Shown piece by piece: positions 36,788-46,748 of a DNA stretch of 64,000 nt; position 1 is the stretch's first letter, and each line of letters begins with the position of its first letter. The DNA is taken from NCBI RefSeq assembly GCF_009765995.1, contig NZ_LMUI01000020.1, positions 258,039 through 322,038 on the forward strand, in the 5' to 3' direction. This DNA is from Methylocapsa sp. S129 (GTDB lineage Bacteria; Pseudomonadota; Alphaproteobacteria; Rhizobiales; Beijerinckiaceae). The notes below the pieces were generated by a model. It was not told the DNA's origin. It ran no database searches and was given only the letters and a program-made list of their open reading frames with translations. The translations under genes and the position numbers were made by a program.

Positions 36788-38482
36788 ATGAACGAAACGC
36801 ATAGTCCTGTCGCCGCGCGGCCTTGGCCCGTCTTGCGCTCCTTCGCCGGCTGGCGCTTCGCCGATCTTGGACCCGACGTCATCGCCGGCCTGACCTTGGC
36901 GGCGATCGCGATTCCCGAACAGATGGCGACGGCGCGGCTCGGCGGTTTTGCGCCGCAGATCGGCTTTCTCGCGATCATCGCGGGCGCGGTCGGCTTTGCG
37001 ATTTTCGGTTCCAATCGCGCGATGTCGGTCGGCGCGGATTCGACGATCACGCCGATTTTCGCCGGCGGTCTGGCGTTGATCGCGGCAAGCGGGTCGCCCC
37101 ATTACGCCGCCCTGGCCGCGATGCTCGCCCTGATGGTCGGCGCGATGTTGATCGTCGGCGGCCTGCTCCGTCTCGGCTGGATCGCCGATCTCCTGTCGAT
37201 CCCGGTCACGACAGGCTTTCTGGCTGGCATCGCCGGACATATCATCCTCTCTCAGGCTCCCGCCTTGCTCGGCGTCGCCGGTCCCGAGGGCTCGTTCATC
37301 GATAAGATCACGGCGCTCGCCGGCGCGCTTGGCTCCGCCAATATCCTCACATTGGCCATCGGTCTTGGCGTTCTCGCGATCATGCTGATCGGCGAGCGCA
37401 TCAGTCCGCGCGTTCCCGGCGCCTTGATCGGCCTTGGCGGCGCCACCGCGCTGGTCGCCGCCCTTGGGCTGGAGAATCATGGCGTCGCCGCTTTGGGCGC
37501 TGTCGCTGGCGCCATTCCGACGTTGAAAATGCCTGAAGTCTCGCTCGACGACCTGACCAAAGTCGTCCCGCTCGCCTTTATCGTCGCTGTCGTCGTGATG
37601 GTGCAGACCGCGGCGACGACGCGCTCTTTTCCCGCCGGCCGCGAGCCCGACGTCAATCGCGATTTCGTCGGCGTCGGCGCGGCCAGTGTGCTGGCCGGGC
37701 TCACCGGCGCCTTTCCCGTCAACGCCAGCCCGCCGCGTACGGCGGTGGTCGTCGAGACTGGCGGCGCCTCGCAATTGGGCGCGCTTGTCTGCGCCGCTTT
37801 GGTGCTGGCGCTGTCGGCCTTCGGCGCCGATCTCCTGACCCATGTTCCCTATGCCGCGCTGGCCGGCGTCCTGCTGTTCGTCGCGCAAAGGATCATTCGC
37901 GTTTCGACCTTCGTCGATGTCTGGCGCCAGAGCCTCGCGGAATTCGCTTTGATCGTCGCCACGATGGCGGCGATCCTGTTTCTGCCGATCCAGCAAGGCG
38001 TCGGCATCGGCATCATCCTGTCGCTGCTGCATGGCGTCTGGACGACGACGCGCGCCAAGACCGTCGAATTTGCCAGAATTCCGGGGTCGACGATCTGGTG
38101 GCCCAAAACGAACGCGGCCCAGCCAGGCGAAACCATTCCCGGCGTGCTGGTCGTCGCCTTGCAGGCGCCGCTATCTTTCCTCAACGCCTATGATTTTCAG
38201 CATGCGATTCAGCGATTCGTCGCCGCGCGCGCGCCCGTGCGGCTGGTAGTGATCGAAGCCGACAGCATCGTCGAGATCGACTATACCGCCGCGCAGGTCT
38301 TGAGCGCGGGCATCCGCCAGTTGCACGAGCAGGGGATCGCCATCGCCGTCGCCCGGTTGGAATCGGTGCGCGCGCAGGAAGCCTTCGCGCGCCTCGGGCT
38401 CGAAAAGCTGATCGGCGCGGATCATCTGTTTCATAGCGTCGAGGAAGCGGTGCAAGCGCTGAAGCCTCAAAGCGCGGCCTAA
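36788..38482 (+). CDS. SulP/SLC26 family anion transporter with STAS domain
   Basis: The 564-residue inner-membrane transporter begins near GWRFADLGPDVIAGLTLAAIAIPEQMA (residues 18-44), the SulP signature. About ten to twelve hydrophobic segments follow to residue 425. The C-terminal STAS domain (residues of about 440-560, VVALQAPLSFLNAYDF and VIEADSIVEIDYTAAQVL) is the usual cytoplasmic regulator. Family members carry sulfate, bicarbonate or dicarboxylates. The substrate here is unknown. It is followed 76 bp later by the phosphatase/phospholipase gene. Confidence 0.92.
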   Translation: MNETHSPVAARPWPVLRSFAGWRFADLGPDVIAGLTLAAIAIPEQMATARLGGFAPQIGFLAIIAGAVGFAIFGSNRAMSVGADSTITPIFAGGLALIAASGSPHYAALAAMLALMVGAMLIVGGLLRLGWIADLLSIPVTTGFLAGIAGHIILSQAPALLGVAGPEGSFIDKITALAGALGSANILTLAIGLGVLAIMLIGERISPRVPGALIGLGGATALVAALGLENHGVAALGAVAGAIPTLKMPEVSLDDLTKVVPLAFIVAVVVMVQTAATTRSFPAGREPDVNRDFVGVGAASVLAGLTGAFPVNASPPRTAVVVETGGASQLGALVCAALVLALSAFGADLLTHVPYAALAGVLLFVAQRIIRVSTFVDVWRQSLAEFALIVATMAAILFLPIQQGVGIGIILSLLHGVWTTTRAKTVEFARIPGSTIWWPKTNAAQPGETIPGVLVVALQAPLSFLNAYDFQHAIQRFVAARAPVRLVVIEADSIVEIDYTAAQVLSAGIRQLHEQGIAIAVARLESVRAQEAFARLGLEKLIGADHLFHSVEEAVQALKPQSAA

Positions 38483-38558
38483 TGGCGCGCCCGGTCACGC
38501 CGCCGTCACTTTCGGATGTGACTTTGGCGGGGGCGCCGACAGGGCGGGATCGAAGCAA

Positions 38559-39923
38559 ATGCAGTGGAATGTGTTGAAATTCGCGGCGATCGCCGCCGCC
38601 GTGGCGTTCGCCGCGCCCGTGCTGGCGCAAGAAGCGCCAAAGCCCGTCGCCGGGCTTGAGCGCATCAATCATATCATCGTCATCTACCTCGAGAATCGCA
38701 GTTTCGATCAGCTCTATGGGCTGTTCCCCGGCGCCGACGGCGTCGCCAATTCCGGCGCGGCCGCCACCCAGGTCGATCGCGACGGCAAGCCCTATGACAA
38801 ATTGCCGCCGGTGCTGAACACCAATTTCAGGCCGGCGCAGATTGATTCGCGCTTTCCCGCCGATCTGCCCAACAAGCCCTACCGCGCCGAGCCCTATGTG
38901 ACGCTGTCGCAAATCACCGGCGACGCCTGGCATCGCTATTATCAGGAGCAATTGCAGATCGACGGCGGCAAGATGGACAAGTTTGTCGCCTGGACCGACG
39001 CGGGCGCGCTGCCGATGAGCTATTTCGACGGTTCGCCAACCCCGCTCTGGGCCTATGCGAAGGATTATGTGCTGATGGATCATTTCCATCATGCGGCGTT
39101 TGGCGGCTCGTTCCTCAACCACCTTCTGTTCGTCTGCGCCTGCGCGCCGCGCTTCGACAATGCGCCGGCCGATCTCGTCGCCCAGCTCGACGACAAGGGC
39201 ATGCTGGTCAAGGACGGTTCGGTGACGCCGGACGGCTATGCCGTCAACACCTTGCTGCCGCGTCTCGGACCGCTTCCAGCCAAGATCGATCTTGCCAAAA
39301 CGCTGCCCGTCCAGAGCGCCCCGACGATCGGCGACCGGCTTGACGAAAAGGGGATCGACTGGGCCTGGTATTCGGGGGGCTGGGACGCAGCGGCGGCCGG
39401 CAAGCCCGGCCCTCTGTTCCAGTTCCATCATCAGCCCTTCGCTTATTTCGCCAATTTCGCTTTGGGCACGCCGGGGGCCAAGGCCCATCTCAAGGACGAG
39501 GTCGATTTCGTCGACGGCATCGAGAAGGGGATGCTGCCCCCCGTCGTCTTTTTCAAGCCGAGCGGCGAGGATAACGAGCATCCGGGCTACGCCAGTGTGC
39601 TGGCGGGCGAATACCATACCGCGCTTCTGCTGCGCCTCATCGAGCGCAGCCCCCTCTGGAAGGACAGCGTCGTCATCGTCACTTACGACGAGAACGGCGG
39701 CCTTTGGGACCATGTGGCGCCGCCCGTCATCGACCGCTGGGGACCTGGCACGCGCGTGCCGACGCTTGTCGTCTCGCCATTCGCCAAGCGCGGCTTTATC
39801 GATCATACGGTCTATGACACGACCGCCATTCTGAAATTGATCGAGACGCGCTTCGCCTTAAAACCCTTGGGAGCGCGGGATGCGGGCAGCGCCGATATGA
39901 CGGCGGCGTTCGACTTACCCTGA
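38559..39923 (+). CDS. Phospholipase C / acid phosphatase (AcpA-type) family enzyme
   Basis: The 454-residue secreted phosphoesterase has a signal peptide ending VLAQ near residue 24. Metal-binding and catalytic motifs of the alkaline-phosphatase-like phosphoesterase (phospholipase C/AcpA) family are visible. They are YLENRSFDQLYGLFPG near residues 43-58, MDHFHHAAFGGSFLNHL near 173-189, NEHPGYASVLAGE near 335 and TYDENGGLWDHVAPP near 375-389. Substrate could be phospholipid or phosphomonoester. It precedes mogA by 11 bp, so the two may be co-transcribed although they have no evident functional link. Confidence 0.9.
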   Translation: MQWNVLKFAAIAAAVAFAAPVLAQEAPKPVAGLERINHIIVIYLENRSFDQLYGLFPGADGVANSGAAATQVDRDGKPYDKLPPVLNTNFRPAQIDSRFPADLPNKPYRAEPYVTLSQITGDAWHRYYQEQLQIDGGKMDKFVAWTDAGALPMSYFDGSPTPLWAYAKDYVLMDHFHHAAFGGSFLNHLLFVCACAPRFDNAPADLVAQLDDKGMLVKDGSVTPDGYAVNTLLPRLGPLPAKIDLAKTLPVQSAPTIGDRLDEKGIDWAWYSGGWDAAAAGKPGPLFQFHHQPFAYFANFALGTPGAKAHLKDEVDFVDGIEKGMLPPVVFFKPSGEDNEHPGYASVLAGEYHTALLLRLIERSPLWKDSVVIVTYDENGGLWDHVAPPVIDRWGPGTRVPTLVVSPFAKRGFIDHTVYDTTAILKLIETRFALKPLGARDAGSADMTAAFDLP

Positions 39924-39934
39924 CGGGAGCTTTT

Positions 39935-40465
39935 GTGACAGAAATTCTCATTGGGATCGTCACCGTTTCGGATCGCGCCAGCGCCGGCATTTACGAAGAC
40001 AAGGGCGGTCCGGGCATCGAGGCGGCGCTGGCGGCGATTCTGGCGACGCCCTGGCGCGCCGTACGCCGGCTTGTGCCTGACGAACGCTTGGCCATCGAGG
40101 CTGCTTTGCGCGAGCTTGCCGATGTCGCGAATTGTTCGCTGATCCTCACCACGGGGGGCACCGGCCCATCGCCGCGCGACGTGACGCCCGAGGCGACGGA
40201 AGCCGTTTGCGAGCGCATCCTGCCCGGCTTTGGCGAATTGATGCGCGCCAGGAGCCTGCTCGAAGTCCCCACCGCGATTCTCTCGCGCCAACTCGCTGGC
40301 ACCCGCGGCCACACATTGATCGTCAACCTGCCGGGCAAACCCTTAGCGATCCGCACCTGCCTCGACGCGGTCTTTCCCGCGATCCCCTATTGCCTCGACC
40401 TGATCGGCGGCGACCGCCTCGACACCAACCCCACAGTCTGCAAGGCGTTTCGCCCCCAGCAATGA
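39935..40465 (+). CDS. mogA: Molybdopterin adenylyltransferase MogA
   Basis: This 176-residue enzyme adenylylates molybdopterin before molybdenum insertion. Family motifs are GIVTVSDRASAGIYEDKGGP at residues 7-26, ILTTGGTGPSPRDVTPEAT near 69-87 and LPGKPLAIRTCLDAVFPAIP near 131-150. The start is a GTG at 39935 with GGGAGC 7 nt upstream. Confidence 0.93.
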   Translation: MTEILIGIVTVSDRASAGIYEDKGGPGIEAALAAILATPWRAVRRLVPDERLAIEAALRELADVANCSLILTTGGTGPSPRDVTPEATEAVCERILPGFGELMRARSLLEVPTAILSRQLAGTRGHTLIVNLPGKPLAIRTCLDAVFPAIPYCLDLIGGDRLDTNPTVCKAFRPQQ

Positions 40466-40489
40466 TTGCGGAGAGCGCTCGGACGGGCC

Positions 40490-41185
40490 TCAATTGTCGT
40501 CGCTGGCCTTGGGCGGCCCGGACGACGCATCGGCGTCTTTCTTCTTGCCAATGGTCTTGGCGCTGATCGGATGCGGCGCGCACCAACCGGGAAGGTAACT
40601 CGCTTCGTCGGTCTTGGCGTATTGGAGCGCGAGCGCGAGGGAGCCTTTGAAATCCTTTTCGGCGGCTTTGTCCTTGATTCTCCGGCGCAGGAAATCGGCC
40701 CATAGGAATTCGGAAAAGGGTGTGGAATCCTTGGCGAAGCCGCCGAGGCGCCGCAATTCGCCCGCCAGCGAGCGGAACGGGTCGTCCTTCATATGAGCGA
40801 CGGTCTTGGGCAGATCCGAATAGTCGCGCCGCCGCCCCTTGCCGTCATAGGGATGGGTCCAGGCGCGAAAATCGAGAACGGTCCAGAAAGCGTCCTTGTC
40901 GAGCTGATGGAGGTCGGCGATCACCGTCGTGAAGACGCTTTTGACCCCGTTGTCGTGCAGCGCCCGCGCCAGATGATGATGGTCGGTGAGATAGGGCTCC
41001 TTGCCGGGGCCAATGATCACGGGGACCATGTGCGAGCCCAGGAAACGCTCAAGTTTCTTGGGGTCGAAGGCGCCCCATGCCTTTCGCTTTTCCTCGACTT
41101 CCCGCATTCCGAGCGTCATCTGCGTCGGGCGCAGCTTAAGGATCGGCGTGGGCGTGAGGACCGGTTCCCGAATATGGACAGCCAT
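40490..41185 (-). CDS. ParB-like nuclease family protein
   Basis: The 231-residue protein resembles the 'putative ParB-like nuclease' family (ParBc_2). It has LKLRPTQMTLGMREVEEKRK near residues 17-36, IIGPGKEPYLTDHHHLARAL near 57-76 and a long helical C-terminus. The TDHHHLARAL segment is the signature with clustered histidines. The ATG at 41185 was chosen for GGGGGA just upstream. An open extension to 41251 lacks support. Its function is not established. It is convergent with mogA. Confidence 0.82.
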   Translation of the reverse strand: MAVHIREPVLTPTPILKLRPTQMTLGMREVEEKRKAWGAFDPKKLERFLGSHMVPVIIGPGKEPYLTDHHHLARALHDNGVKSVFTTVIADLHQLDKDAFWTVLDFRAWTHPYDGKGRRRDYSDLPKTVAHMKDDPFRSLAGELRRLGGFAKDSTPFSEFLWADFLRRRIKDKAAEKDFKGSLALALQYAKTDEASYLPGWCAPHPISAKTIGKKKDADASSGPPKASDDN

Positions 41186-41382
41186 GGATTCCCCCTGCGA
41201 ACAATCGATGAAACGCCCGCGCAAACTGCCGCAGGCGCGGCCCTGGGTCAATGAAGGGTCGCTCGCGCGGCCGCTCGACCGGCTGCAATTTGACCGGCCG
41301 GATCAATTCATGCTCTGTCCCGCCCAATGACGGAGCGCCTTCACGCGCGCCGAATTTTGGACAAACTCCTTAAAGAACAGAC

Positions 41383-44028
41383 ATGCGGCCTGAGCGTTAT
41401 AACGCCCGCGAGGCGGAACAAAAGTGGCAAAAGATCTGGGCTGAACGCGCGACGTTCCAGACGCATAGCGACGATCCGCGCGCCAAATATTACGTCCTTG
41501 AGATGTTCCCCTACCCCTCGGGGCGCATCCATATGGGCCATGTCCGCAATTACGCGATGGGCGATGTTGTGGCCCGCTACAAGCGGGCGCGCGGCTTCAA
41601 CGTGCTGCATCCGATGGGCTGGGACGCCTTTGGCATGCCGGCCGAAAACGCCGCCATGCAGAACAAGTCGCACCCGGCGGCCTGGACCTATTCCAACATC
41701 GATACGATGCGCGGCCAGCTCAAATCCATGGGGCTGTCGCTCGACTGGTCGCGCGAGATCGCGACCTGCGATCCCAGCTATTACAAGCACCAGCAGAAGC
41801 TGTTCCTCGATTTTCTCGCCGCCGGTCTCGTCACGCGCAAGAAATCCAAGGTCAATTGGGATCCGGTCGACCATACCGTGCTCGCCAACGAGCAGGTGGT
41901 CGAGGGGCGCGGCTGGCGATCGGGCGCGATCGTCGAACAGCGCGAACTGACGCAATGGTTCTTCAAAATCACCGATTACGCCGAGGATCTGCTCAAGGCG
42001 CTCGATGGACTCGACCGCTGGCCGGAAAAAGTGCGCCTGATGCAGCGCAATTGGATCGGCCGTTCGGAAGGCATGCTGGTGCGCTTTGCGATCGATCCGG
42101 CCTCGGCGCCGCAGATCGCGACGGAAGCGGGCGCGCAGGAGCTGGAAATCTATACGACGCGGCCGGACACTTTGTTCGGCGCCAAATTCATGGCCCTCGC
42201 GCCCGACCATCCGCTCGCGGCCGCGGCGGCGCGGCATGATCCCAAGCTGCAAGCCTTCATCGAGGAGTGCAAGCGCGTCGGAACCTCGCTCGCCGCGATC
42301 GAAACGGCGGAAAAGAAGGGCTATGACACGGGGCTCCGCGTCATCCATCCCTTTGATCCGACCTGGCGCCTGCCGGTCTATGTCGCCAATTTCGTGCTGA
42401 TGGATTACGGCACGGGCGCGATTTTCGGCTGCCCGGCGCATGACCAGCGCGATCTCGACTTCGTCAACGCCTATGGCTTGGGCGTGACGCCGGTCGTCTG
42501 CCCGCCCGGCGTCGATCCCGGGTCATTCGTCATCGAAAAAGAGGCCTATGACGGCGACGGAACGATGATCAATTCGCGCTTCCTCGACGGCATGACGATC
42601 GAGGACGCAAAAAAGGAAATCGCGCGGCGTCTTGAGGCGCAAAGCCTGGGCAATCGTCCGCAGGGCAAGCGGCAGGTCAATTTCAAGCTGCGCGACTGGG
42701 GCATTTCGCGGCAGCGCTATTGGGGTTGCCCGATTCCGATCATTCATTGCGAGGCCTGCGGCGTTGTGCCCGTTCCCGCCGCCGACCTGCCGGTCGTGCT
42801 GCCAGAGGACGTTTCCTTCGACCTGCCTGGCAATCCGCTGGATCGGCATCCCACGTGGAAACATGTCGCGTGTCCGCAATGCGGCGGTAAGGCCCGCCGC
42901 GAGACCGATACGATGGACACGTTCGTCGATTCTTCCTGGTATTTCGCGCGCTTCACCGATCCGTGGAACGAGACTGCGCCGACGACGCCCGCGATCGCTA
43001 ACCATTGGCTGCCGGTCGACCAATATATCGGCGGCGTCGAACATGCGATTCTGCACCTGCTCTATTCCAGATTCTTCACTCGCGCGATGCGCCGCTGCGG
43101 CCATCTGGCGCTCGACGAGCCTTTCGCCGGCCTGTTCACGCAAGGCATGGTCGTCCACGAGACCTATCGCCACCCTGAAGGGCAGTGGATTGCGCCGGCC
43201 GAAGTGCGGGTGGAAGCGGGTACGGATGGGCGTCGCGCCATTTTGATCGAGGGCGGCGTCGAAATCGAAATCGGCCCGATCGAGAAAATGTCGAAGTCCA
43301 AGCGCAACATCGTCGATCCCGACGATATTATCGCGACCTATGGCGCCGATACCGCGCGCTGGTTCATGCTCTCGGATTCGCCCCCCGAACGCGATGTGAT
43401 CTGGACGGAGGCGGGCATTCAGGGCGCGACCCGGCAGACGCAACGGTTGTGGAGGCTCGTTTGCGAAATCGAGCGCATCGTCGGCGCCGGGCGTCCCACC
43501 ATGCCGACGGCTTTTTCCGCCGAAGCGCATGAGATCCGACAGGCGGCGCATCGCGCGCTCGCGAAAGTCGAGGACGAAGTCGAGCAATTGCGTTTCAACG
43601 TCTGCATCGCGACGATCTATGAACTCTCCAATATTCTCGGCGCCGCCGTCGGCGCGATCGAAAAGTCCGAGATTGCTGACGATCTGCGTTTCGCTTTCGC
43701 TGAGGCCGGCGATATCCTGGTGCATCTCTTTGCGCCGATGATGCCGCACCTCGCGGAGGAATGCTGGTCTGTGCTCGGCCATGAAACGCTGGTCGCGGAA
43801 AGCGCCTGGCCCATCGCCGACCGTGCCCTCATCGTGCAATCGCAGATTACGATTCCTGTGCAGGTCAACGGACGCAAGCGCGCCGATTTGACGATCGACC
43901 GCGACGCCGACGTCAAAACGGTTGAGGCCGCCGCTTTAGCCCTCGACGCCGTGCGCCGGGCGTTGGATAATCGGCCGCCCAAAAAGGTGATTGTCGTGCC
44001 TCAGAGGATCGTCAATGTCGTTATCTGA
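41383..44028 (+). CDS. leuS: Leucyl-tRNA synthetase
   Basis: This is an 881-residue class I aminoacyl-tRNA synthetase that charges tRNA-Leu. The HIGH-type motif is [15 protein letters not shown] near residues 43-57 and the KMSKS loop is [13 protein letters not shown] near 630-642. The connective editing domain contains [13 protein letters not shown] near 255-267. The anticodon-binding domain and C-terminal extension are complete. Its end overlaps lptE by 14 bp. Confidence 0.98.
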   Translation: MRPERYNAREAEQKWQKIWAERATFQTHSDDPRAKYYVLEMFPYPSGRIHMGHVRNYAMGDVVARYKRARGFNVLHPMGWDAFGMPAENAAMQNKSHPAAWTYSNIDTMRGQLKSMGLSLDWSREIATCDPSYYKHQQKLFLDFLAAGLVTRKKSKVNWDPVDHTVLANEQVVEGRGWRSGAIVEQRELTQWFFKITDYAEDLLKALDGLDRWPEKVRLMQRNWIGRSEGMLVRFAIDPASAPQIATEAGAQELEIYTTRPDTLFGAKFMALAPDHPLAAAAARHDPKLQAFIEECKRVGTSLAAIETAEKKGYDTGLRVIHPFDPTWRLPVYVANFVLMDYGTGAIFGCPAHDQRDLDFVNAYGLGVTPVVCPPGVDPGSFVIEKEAYDGDGTMINSRFLDGMTIEDAKKEIARRLEAQSLGNRPQGKRQVNFKLRDWGISRQRYWGCPIPIIHCEACGVVPVPAADLPVVLPEDVSFDLPGNPLDRHPTWKHVACPQCGGKARRETDTMDTFVDSSWYFARFTDPWNETAPTTPAIANHWLPVDQYIGGVEHAILHLLYSRFFTRAMRRCGHLALDEPFAGLFTQGMVVHETYRHPEGQWIAPAEVRVEAGTDGRRAILIEGGVEIEIGPIEKMSKSKRNIVDPDDIIATYGADTARWFMLSDSPPERDVIWTEAGIQGATRQTQRLWRLVCEIERIVGAGRPTMPTAFSAEAHEIRQAAHRALAKVEDEVEQLRFNVCIATIYELSNILGAAVGAIEKSEIADDLRFAFAEAGDILVHLFAPMMPHLAEECWSVLGHETLVAESAWPIADRALIVQSQITIPVQVNGRKRADLTIDRDADVKTVEAAALALDAVRRALDNRPPKKVIVVPQRIVNVVI

Positions 44029-44620
44029 GACTTCGCCACTCGAGAGGGGCCGGTCTTTCTGGAAGGACGGGCGGCGTTTCGCCATTCTGTTGCTCGCTCT
44101 TCCCGCCGCGGGATGCTTCCAGCCGCTTTACGGCGAGGCCGCCCATCCCGGCCTCGTCGCCGAAATGCAAGCGATCAAGGTTGAACCACTCAGGCAAGTC
44201 GACCCGGTCACCCTGCAGACGACCACCGGCGCCTTGCAGCAAAGCATCGACCTTGACCGCATCGACCATTATCTCGAAAACGATTTGATCGCGAACCTCA
44301 ATGGCACAGGAACAACTCCGGAGCCAAAATATCGTCTGGTCGTCACCCCCACATTCGGGGCTATGACCCCAACCGTCTCCTCGCAGATCGGTGTTGCGAA
44401 CGCTGCTACAGTGCTCGTGACGGCTGCTTATACCCTGACGCCGATCGGCGGGCGCGAGGCGGTCCTGAAAGGTACGGCGAGCAACGCGGCGGTCTATGAC
44501 CGTACGGAAGATCGCTTCGCCAATCTTCGTGCGCAACGGGACACCGAAATAAGACTGTCCAAATCATTGGCTGAAGAAATCGAACTGCGCATCGCCGCCT
44601 ATCTCGGAGAGAAAAAATAG
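44015..44620 (+). CDS. lptE: LPS-assembly lipoprotein LptE
   Basis: The 201-residue outer-membrane lipoprotein forms a complex with LptD for LPS insertion. The lipobox is [10 protein letters not shown] with the lipidated Cys near residue 34, followed by FQPLYG, the usual LptE opening in alphaproteobacteria. The ATG at 44015 lies inside the end of leuS. Alphaproteobacteria usually have leuS, lptE and holA in a row, but here a porin gene follows instead of holA. Confidence 0.88.
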   Translation: MSLSETSPLERGRSFWKDGRRFAILLLALPAAGCFQPLYGEAAHPGLVAEMQAIKVEPLRQVDPVTLQTTTGALQQSIDLDRIDHYLENDLIANLNGTGTTPEPKYRLVVTPTFGAMTPTVSSQIGVANAATVLVTAAYTLTPIGGREAVLKGTASNAAVYDRTEDRFANLRAQRDTEIRLSKSLAEEIELRIAAYLGEKK

Positions 44621-44772
44621 GCCTCGGGTGCGATGCTGTGGCGCCCTGCGAAAGCGCAGCCGCGCCGCGGCTTATCTTGGCGGTTTGGAAACGGATCGAT
44701 GAGAGAACGGCCGATCCGGCTCATGGGCTCTGCTGGAAAAATTGAAATCTAGGTTGAGGCGTTGGTCGTTTG

Positions 44773-46035
44773 ATGCGTATGAATCATAGAAATATCGCCC
44801 TATTTGTCGCGATTTTCTTGTCTGGCCGCGCGTTTGCCGCCGATCTTCCTGCGCCGGCTGTCATTTCGCCCGAGCCGGTCGTCAATTGGGCTGGCCTCTA
44901 TGCCGGCTCATTCGTCGGCGGGGCGATCGGTTCTTTCGCCACGCGCCAAAACGTGGCGGAGAGCAGGGTCGCCTTGGGCGCCGCGACGGGCGCCCTGGTA
45001 GGTTACAACTGGCAGAACGGCGCTCTTGTCTATGGGCTCGATGGCGACATCGGCTCAAACTACCTCACCCGGAAATTCGGCGCCGCCGCCGGCGTCGTCG
45101 CCAACGAGGCCGAGAGCATCTATGCGATGCACGCCAGAGCCCGCGTCGGCTATGACGTCGGCGGCTTCATGCCCTTCGTCGCGGGCGGGCTGGCCTATGA
45201 CAAAACCGATCAGTTTCAGCGTGCGCCGCTCGATTTTGACGGCGAGGCGCGCAACCGCGCCGGTTGGACGCTTGGCGCCGGAGTCGACGCCAAAGTGAAT
45301 CTGCCGCTCCTTGGCCCATCAGTTGTGCGAGCCGAATATCTCTATGAAGGCCTGCCGGCGACCAGCTATGACCTCAAGGGGCCATCGCTGCGCACGGATA
45401 TGTCGATTCATTACGCCCGCGTCGCGTTGATTTCCACGATGAGCGAAGTCCGGCATGGTTCGCCGGAGACGGATACGACCGATTGGGCGGGCAATTATGT
45501 CGGCGCCATCGGCGGCGGCGCTCGCCAGGCGGTTTCGACGCATGGCCTTGGCGTCGCCGACACGTTTTCCGCTGGCGGTCCGATCGGCGGCGTCTATTCC
45601 GGATATAACTGGATGCATGGCGATTCCATGCTGGGCGTCGACGGCGCAACAATGCTCGCCGATGTCGTCGGCCATGGCGCGCAGCCTGGCGCCGCCTCGA
45701 CCGATTACTGGAACTTTCTCGAAAGCGATTTCCGCGGACGCGCCGGCTACGCCGTCGGCCGCTTTCTGCCTTTCGTGGCCGCCGGCCTGGACTTTGGTTC
45801 GAGCCAACAGGTCGACAATGCAACGCAAAATACGAAAGCCAATCTTCCCGTTCTCGCCGGGACGTTTGGCGCCGGCGTCGATTATATGGCGACCGATCTC
45901 ATTGCGATCCGCGCCGAATATCTTCATGCCCGGTCGCTGATCGGCGAAAGCACCCATCTCGACAGCGATGTCTGTTGCGGCCAAACGCGAACCGGCAATA
46001 GCGTGCGCCTCGGCGCCGCCTATTTTTTCCACTAA
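44773..46035 (+). CDS. Outer-membrane beta-barrel protein with two tandem Omp25/31-like domains
   Basis: The 420-residue outer-membrane protein has a signal peptide ending GRAFA near residue 22. Two porin-like repeats follow. The first starts NWAGLYAGSFVGGAIGSF near residue 38 and the second DWAGNYVGAIGGGARQAV near residue 236. Each is followed by GYNW and a GRAGYAVG or RARVGYDVG strand, and both end in an RAEYLY/RAEYLH strand. The last residue is Phe-His. The duplication is unusual, since family members normally have a single eight-stranded barrel. The stop codon is the first TAA of the tandem repeat at 46033. Confidence 0.88.
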   Translation: MRMNHRNIALFVAIFLSGRAFAADLPAPAVISPEPVVNWAGLYAGSFVGGAIGSFATRQNVAESRVALGAATGALVGYNWQNGALVYGLDGDIGSNYLTRKFGAAAGVVANEAESIYAMHARARVGYDVGGFMPFVAGGLAYDKTDQFQRAPLDFDGEARNRAGWTLGAGVDAKVNLPLLGPSVVRAEYLYEGLPATSYDLKGPSLRTDMSIHYARVALISTMSEVRHGSPETDTTDWAGNYVGAIGGGARQAVSTHGLGVADTFSAGGPIGGVYSGYNWMHGDSMLGVDGATMLADVVGHGAQPGAASTDYWNFLESDFRGRAGYAVGRFLPFVAAGLDFGSSQQVDNATQNTKANLPVLAGTFGAGVDYMATDLIAIRAEYLHARSLIGESTHLDSDVCCGQTRTGNSVRLGAAYFFH

Positions 46036-46122
46036 CGGGGAAGTCACTAACGGGGAAGTCACTAACGGGGAAGTCACTAACGGGGAAGTCACTAACGGGG
46101 AAGTCACTAACGGGGAAGTCAT
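46033..46122. repeat. Six copies of a 15-bp tandem repeat
   Basis: TAACGGGGAAGTCAC is repeated five times exactly, with a sixth copy ending CAT. The first TAA is the stop codon of the porin gene. Because 15 is a multiple of three, every copy puts another TAA in the same frame, giving six in-frame stops. It lies 81 bp before the probable thpR start. Confidence 0.97.
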
Positions 46123-46203
46123 GGCGCCCGCGCCCTGTTTGCTCCGGCGCGATCTCGAACCGCCAGCGTCGTGGTCCCCTGCGATCAATGCGAGGATTTG
46201 GAC

Positions 46204-46740
46204 TTGCCCCGACTTTTCACGGGTCTTGAACTGCCTTCGGAAATAGGGACGGAGCTTGCGATGTTGCGCGGCGGGATTTCCGGGGCGCGCTGGATCGATG
46301 CGGAAAACTATCACATCACATTACGCTTCATCGGCGATATTGACGAGCGGATGGCAAGCGAAATTGTCGAGGTTCTCAGCGAAATCCGCCGTCCTTCCTT
46401 CCCCGTGACCCTTGAAGGGCTGAGCTGGTTCGGCGCCGACAAGCCGCGCGCCATCGTCGCCAAGATCAAACCGACGGCGCCGCTCGTCGAATTGCAGGCC
46501 GATCAAGAGCGCCGACTGCGGCGCATCGGTCTGCAGCCCGAGCCGCGTAAATATACGCCTCACGTCACGCTGGCGCGATTGCGATCCGCCTCCACCCTCG
46601 CGGTCGCTGATTATTTGAGCGTGCGCGGCTATTTTCGCATTCCGCAATTCGAGGCGACACGGTTCGTGCTATTTTCAGCGCGCGAGTCGACGGGCGGCGG
46701 TCCCTATCTTGTCGAAGCGGCCTATGGATTGCAGGGATAG
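46204..46740 (+). CDS. thpR: RNA 2',3'-cyclic phosphodiesterase ThpR
   Basis: This is a 178-residue 2H phosphoesterase of the LigT/ThpR family. The two HxTx motifs are HITLRF (near residue 38) and HVTLARL (near residue 120). The start PRLFTGLELP is the family opening. I favour the TTG at 46204 with GAGGA 7 nt upstream over the GTG at 46171. It is followed 8 bp later by the P450 gene. Confidence 0.9.
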   Translation: MPRLFTGLELPSEIGTELAMLRGGISGARWIDAENYHITLRFIGDIDERMASEIVEVLSEIRRPSFPVTLEGLSWFGADKPRAIVAKIKPTAPLVELQADQERRLRRIGLQPEPRKYTPHVTLARLRSASTLAVADYLSVRGYFRIPQFEATRFVLFSARESTGGGPYLVEAAYGLQG

Positions 46741-46748
46741 GATGCGCA

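Noticed and set aside
36647-38032. 461-codon minus-strand open frame, very rich in Asp, Arg, Gln and Gly
   Set aside because: It is antisense to the SulP transporter. The composition is an artefact of the opposite strand of a membrane protein gene.
38181-39806. 541-codon minus-strand open frame
   Set aside because: It mirrors the SulP C-terminus and the phosphoesterase gene, both with clear family motifs. It has no recognisable domain.
41252-41382. T-box or attenuator upstream of leuS
   Set aside because: No T-box core sequence or terminator-antiterminator pair was seen, and T-boxes are not expected in this class.
42523-43839. 438-codon minus-strand open frame
   Set aside because: It is antisense to leuS.
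46033-46122. CRISPR-like or leader-peptide array
   Set aside because: The units are directly adjacent with no spacers and are only 15 bp long, so this is a tandem repeat and not a CRISPR array. The T-N-G-E-V frame has no good start.
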